From assembly GCA_026120035.1 (NCBI GenBank), contig JALRME010000041.1, forward strand, positions 225,658 through 289,657: DNA of 64,000 bases, written 5' to 3'. The stretch's first letter is position 1; the number at the start of each line of letters is the position of its first letter. Position numbers and translations under genes: made by a program. The notes below the pieces were generated by a model, which saw only the letters and a list, made by a program, of their open reading frames with translations, did not search any database and was not told where the DNA came from. Origin of the DNA: Coleophoma eucalyptorum (Eukaryota; Ascomycota; Leotiomycetes; Helotiales; Dermateaceae). Shown here in pieces: positions 58,977 to 64,000 of the stretch.

Positions 58977-61377
58977 TCAACCAAAGCCTAGTCCACCACA
59001 CGAGTCTAATTCAGTTATATCGGTATTGAACGGAGCCTGTCCAGGTACATAATTATATGGCCCCATCTGACCCGCTGGTCTATTCATCGATTTCAGACTC
59101 ATCGCTGACCAGTCTAACTGGTTCAAATCAACATCTAGGAGGGTCCGTCCCGATGTGTGAGGGTATACACCCGGACCCATCTCCTCATGATTATATATGT
59201 GACTACCAAAGTCCATCGGCATTGACGTCAGGAAATCATCAACATCCATACCTGCAACATCGTATAGCCGTTCTATGTCATCGCTTTCTACACTTTGTGC
59301 CATTTGTGCCATGGTGTGTCTGATAGATGACACAAATTTCGGTGGTGTTAACGACTCTCCCAACTGCCCGAATGCTAGCTCGCGAGCCTCCCAAGCCTGG
59401 AGAACAATCTTGGCAAAAATCTTGATGAAAGGATTCTCAGCTCTGTGTAGCAAGCCAAGCCGAGCCTCGTAATTTTCGTTCATAACTACCCAAGCCTGTT
59501 CGGCTTGTCTGCTGATAGGTCGTCTCTTGAGGTCTTGGATGATTTGAATGTAGGCGGGAAATGGAAAGTAAAAGTTAACCAGCCAAATAAATCCTTTGGT
59601 ATGAGGTGAGGTTGTAAGTTTTGTATCGCACTCAAGCCTAGTAAGTGCATGCGAAAAGGCAGTATGGCGCTGCGCTTCCGTCTGACGCACTGACGAGCTA
59701 GAACATTTCGAATGATATTCCATGAGACGATATTTAGCAAGAAAGGCTCGTGCTGTCCAAATCGTCAAGAAGTGTAGTGGATTTTCTGGGTCGCAAGCCC
59801 TGAGGTATTTGGCCTCAATCATCTTTTCCAGGGTTCCTATCTCACCACCTTCTAGAATAAAACCATTCTGAGCATTTTTGGCAATGGGCTTCAAGGCCGG
59901 GGTGGTAAGGTCAAGGTAAAACATAGTATTGCGGACAAAATCCCCCAGCTCAGCCTGCACAACGGCGAAAAGTGCTTCGGTGGACTTTCCCAGGTTTTCG
60001 GGCGCCTCCTTCATCTCTGGCCTCAGGTCCGAATCATTCACATTTAGAGGAATCTTACAATCCCAAGTAGGTGCTAGCTTTGTGCTCTTGTAGTCAGCCA
60101 GCTCACCGACGCGAGTATCAAAGAGTACGAGCGACCACCAAAGCCTTCGGCGCATTTCGGCCTCGAGAGCAGTGCATTTGGCTAAGTCTGACTCATTATG
60201 AATACCCATGCGTTCTGCGATACGAATGGCAATGCCAAGCATAGAAGACAGAGATCGAGGGACTGTGTTGGCTCTGACAGAGACCTAAAATCGTTGGTAA
60301 GGACGGATATAGTCATTCGATGGACATACTAGGTATAGGTATAATGCAGTCAAGCAGTCACGATCACCACATCGCAGAAATCCACAGTTCAATAAAGCTT
60401 GCTGGCAGCCGAATCGATACCTTGACAACAGATCCTCTTGTGACGAGCCAAATATGACCTGAACATCGTCCGCGCCGAGACTCAGGACAGCCATGCAGTA
60501 AATGCTGAACATAAGCGCCTCCGTAGTGGGTGTGATATTTGCAAGGTTACTGATAGCTTCTACGAGGCGTCCTTGCAGGCTGGGAGTGTGTGTAACCTTG
60601 AGCAACGGGTTAACATTGTCCAAGTAAATCTGCCAAAGCCTGAAGATCTGAGCCGGCTCGGGGTGCAGTGTAGAAAGCTTAACGGCTGCCTTTCGCATTC
60701 CAAACAGAAGGTGGTCATCACTCTCAAACAGTTCATCCCACGTCTTCGTAATGACAATCTGACTCACGTCGTCATCCGAGTAATCGCTTTCATCCTCGAG
60801 GTCCTGGAACTAATTATTTCAATTGTCAGGAAGGCTTGAATCACATGTGACATAATCACTAACCCCTTGGTTCAAGGACCGCCAGATACTCCTGAGATAA
60901 TTAGCCAATCTATATGTATTTCTTGGGAGTGGATAGGGCATACTTGGTCTCATATGGTATTTGAGACCTGGCGGCGATTGAAGGAGATGGTAAATCTTCC
61001 CTAGCAGCAGGGGGGTGCTCATCGTCTAAGCTAAAGCTGCACTGCACGTTGAGAGGCGTCTTTGCCGTAGACGGATCCTTGGGGAGCGCTTCGAAGTCGA
61101 TGTTGTTCTGGCGGAGTAGGTCCTCGTACATATCGAGACGTTCTAGCAGCTCTCGCTCGGGGAATTTGCGTGTCCGTCGACGGGTGGCCAACGTCGCCGG
61201 TACACACTGTGTGCGGCACTTGGTGCAGTTTGCGCAAGGAAATTTACGATCACATTTCACCTTGCGCTGCTGGCAAAGCACACACGCAAGCACACGTTGT
61301 CTTCTCGAAGCTTTCGATGGTGTCGGAAGCGCAGCGGGGGATGTGTCTGGGGTACTAGTCCCCGGAACGTTTGACAT
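58977..61377 (-). CDS. Zn2Cys6 fungal transcription factor
   Basis: A nuclear Gal4-type regulator of 749 residues. Exons are 61377-60944, 60891-60864, 60809-60330 and 60284-58977; frame is kept across all three introns. The binuclear cluster has Cys at residues 32, 35, 42, 48, 51 and 58 in CVLCQQRKVKC and CANCTKCRTQC, after a Ser/Pro-rich start and a basic SRRQR. A short dimerisation-like stretch (ELLERLDMYEDLLRQNN) follows. The fungal-specific domain (PF04082) covers the middle, with YLDNVNPLLKVTHTPSL, MLGIAIRIAERMGIH and EAEMRRRLWWSLVLFDTR. The 28-bp second exon (KSIWRSLNQG) is needed to bridge exon 1 to FQDLEDESDYSDDD; its upstream intron has GTATGC..CTCAG and a GCTAAT branch site. The start at 61377 is the first ATG near the cluster; the frame is open further to 61416. 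Targets are unknown. Confidence 0.9.
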
Positions 61378-62535
61378 ATTCTCGATACAGCACCGGCAAC
61401 CGCCTACCAGTGTCACAAGTCGGATAGTGGTCTATGATGCAAGTTGACTTCCCTTGTAGAAGTCGAACAGACACTCGCTGACCGAGAGTTTGCCTTGTAA
61501 AGATTCAGATGTATGTCACGACCCTTGCTAGCGCTCCAGTCGTTCTATTGTGATAAGTTACCGGTTAATCCTATATCGATCGCTTCGACTGTCGCGGGTG
61601 TGAATTTAAACATGAATGTCATTTTAGATCACATGATATCACAAAGAGGACAAGCTTTGTTGTTAAGCTTGAAGCTCAACACCTAGTAATGCCTACCTAT
61701 CGCCACCTATTCAATTATGTAGTTTTGATGGCACATATTCTCCTTCTACTCCTCCTGGCCAATCAAGGGCATTTTTGAATTTATATCTCATGTTTCTCCC
61801 GTTAAACTCAACCACTTATCCTCGTCATTCATACCTTGGCAGGTGCCTTGTCAAGGGAGACCCTCTCCGCCATCTTATACTGCGCTTAGCTAGCGTTAAG
61901 AATCTCTAAGAAGGTCAAACTCTAAATTCAACTAAATGTGATTACCCGAGTAATTCCAAGCACTCGCCCTAGATGACATTGGTCACAAATCTTAAATCCG
62001 TTAGTATCTAACTCCTTGATAGAGCTCCTGTCTCTGCACAAGAATGCTTTTGCTGCTCGTGTTCCCCACAACCATACTCAAATGTGCTCGGAGTTATGGC
62101 CGCCAATTAGTTGTTAAGGGATGCGATTTTCCCTGCCATCCGGAAGCATCTCATTCACTAGTCTTCAGACTTGGGATTAAAAGTCGCTGCGTCGCCACCA
62201 TTCCAAGCACTAGGCACTATCCTTCTCTAGCCAGCACTCGCATCCAGAAAATGTAGTTGCTATCGTAATTTTTAAGGTTTTAGGATGAAAGCGGATTATT
62301 TCTCAAAATGAGCCTTTATTCTTACAGTCACGACTGTTAAGTGCCTTTCGAACGAAAGTAATTCGTGGTATCAAACTGCCTTTGAAGCCATCGAATACTT
62401 GACTCATACTCTGAATGTGACTGCATATACAAAAGCAATTTGCATTACAAAGGCCATTAACAAGGAAGACAGGGTTGGCTAGTTCCATCTCCGCCATATG
62501 TTAGTAGACAAGAGTCTTCTCACAGATCTCTTTAG
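61378..62535. other. Intergenic
   Basis: Promoter of the transcription factor and AT-rich DNA; no other gene seen. Confidence 0.45.
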
Positions 62536-63785
62536 TCGGGCCTGTCCTCCAGTGCCTGTCAAAAACAATTCATGTGTTAAAACTACGCTCCGCCGATATG
62601 CAGAAATTGTACATCTAAAGAGGCCTGAGAAGAAGAATACAAATTCAACGGAGTGGCTCGACTGACTACGCGGTATAGCATATGTACTTGTGGTTACCTA
62701 CCATACTAATATCACCCTTGAATTCTTTCTACCACCGAGAGCTAACGAAAGTATATTATTCTCATACATAAGATGGCTCGCAAACATATCGCCTATCTCC
62801 CTCTGGAACGCCGGTCCTGCTATGGTTGCAATATTTGTCGTCGTATCTGGATTCTCTATTAGTCTTTGTTCTCTTCGTTATTATCATAAAAAGCAGCAGC
62901 AAAAAAATTTGTTTCCTTAAGCTCATCTGTCTTTCGGCGATAGATAAGGTTATATTTACCTACGTTAACCGTTACGTTTGGGGCTATACTTATAAGCTAT
63001 ACTGGGCTATATAATGAATTAGGACCTATGAGCCAATATCATCAACCGCCTAAGTTCGACACGCTCTCGTTATAGGTGTAGGATTGGTGGGGACAGGCCT
63101 AGCAACTATCGGATCCCTTATAGTCTTTCCAGCTACTTCCTCCAGGGATTGGCTACATACCTCTATACGATCAAAATATCTGGACCATTCCTATCGAATT
63201 TTGTGGATCAATAATAGGATTTACGACGATACTCGTATTATCCTACGTTCGTTTTAGATTATGTACATACATTTTTGTCGTCAAGTATGGGAAGATAATA
63301 TTATAGTAACAATTCACAATGAGCTCGTACCACAACAACAGCAACAGCCTACTGGATATTTGCGGCAGTGGTGTAGGTCGCAGATGATTAGTTGCTCTCG
63401 GGTTCTTCTTACAACAAAAGGTGGCGAAATTCTACTTAACATCTTTGGGTCTTAACTTCGTTATCGCTTTGTACAATCTTGGCTCAAGGGAACAAAAAGG
63501 GGACCTGTACGGAACTCTGACCTCTGCCATGCATGTCACAATTGCTATCAGCAATTCCGAATGTCTCCAGGAGACGATTTTCACCACACAAACTAGCCGG
63601 TTTTTAGGGAAGATATCATTCATGCTATACTTGGTACATGGTGCTGTTATACATATATAGGCTGGCATTTTTGAGTCACTATAATAGTTCCTTGGGTTGG
63701 TAACGCAACAGAATGGCAGCATCTGATTTCGACGAGTCTTGCCTCAAGTATTATAATATTACCTTAGTTGTAGATTTAGTAGACG
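62536..63785 (+). pseudogene. Decayed duplicate of acyltransferase C
   Basis: Co-linear with the acyltransferase gene at 38264-39868 from its residue 72 to near residue 500. Readable blocks: CLSKTIHVLKLR, NSTEWLD-stop-LRGIA, LEFFLPPRANESILFSYIRW, LWNAGPAMVAIFVVVSGFSI, IHFCRQVWEDNI, DLYGTLTSAMHVTIAISNSE and FLGKISFMLYLVHGAVIH. Between them are many stops (TGA, TAG, TAA), frameshifts and lost segments, including the FRRW and IPxEF regions in broken form. Most changes are transitions. It is in the opposite orientation to the intact copy. Confidence 0.85.
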
Positions 63786-64000
63786 CCTTTCTACTATATA
63801 TCGTCCAATGTTACCTACCAATACAAGAGGAGCTAATGTACGCTAGAAAGTAATAGCTTTCGACTTATATTAGATTTAACCCAACTATAACGTAAGGTAA
63901 ATGTCGGGACATCCCGAGAATTAGGCCTGATATGTTTACCGATATATCTACCGGGATGCTTCCCGATCCGTACGAAGCTCCCGAAAGGAAAAAGCAATTA
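63786..64000. other. Window end with short inverted repeats
   Basis: GGGACATCCCG and CGGGATGCTTCCCG lie close together near 63904-63965, giving hairpin-forming sequence. They might be the edge of an element that continues beyond the window. Confidence 0.3.

Overview
The window is nuclear DNA of a filamentous ascomycete (Pezizomycotina). The evidence is many short GT..AG introns of about 44-126 bp with CTAAY-like branch sites, fungus-restricted families (Zn2Cys6 regulator, rhodopsin-domain/SAT4-like membrane protein, rds1-like ferritin-domain protein, DUF3405, LITAF-type zinc ribbon), long intergenic stretches, and AT-rich repeat-laden tracts with stop-riddled copies that look like RIP or ordinary decay. 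Species cannot be told from the sequence. It reads as a gene-poor accessory or subtelomere-like region.

Layout. 0.7-6.4 kb: a secreted phosphoesterase (phospholipase C/acid phosphatase family, ten exons) and a DUF3405 type II membrane protein (four exons). 6.4-14 kb: almost empty, with one dispersed repeat. 14-15.2 kb: an rds1-like secreted ferritin-domain protein. 16-30.5 kb: a graveyard holding remnants of a sugar transporter, a cytochrome P450, a short-chain dehydrogenase and an MFS efflux pump, with two intact genes among them (a six-exon rhodopsin-domain protein and a LITAF zinc-ribbon protein). 31.8-50.9 kb: the main island, with four intact multi-pass acyltransferase-3 family proteins, an O-fucosyltransferase-like glycosyltransferase, a nucleotide-sugar transporter and a GT92-like glycosyltransferase, plus a decayed cysteine-rich secreted protein gene. 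51.9-58.3 kb: AT-rich repeat block with a MITE, an 882-bp foldback element with 10-bp target-site duplication, and a pair of degenerate direct repeats. 59-61.4 kb: Zn2Cys6 transcription factor. 62.5-63.8 kb: a decayed duplicate of the acyltransferase at 38.3-39.9 kb.

How the genes may work together. The 31.8-50.9 kb island has the parts expected for a Golgi or surface glycan pathway: a transporter to import nucleotide sugar, two type II membrane glycosyltransferases, and several O-acyl (probably O-acetyl) transferases that could decorate the product. All these genes are intronless as read and are arranged in convergent/divergent pairs. The DUF3405 protein and the Zn2Cys6 factor at the flanks may or may not belong. 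The product is unknown; this is inference from gene content, but it is the best candidate in the window for an undescribed system.
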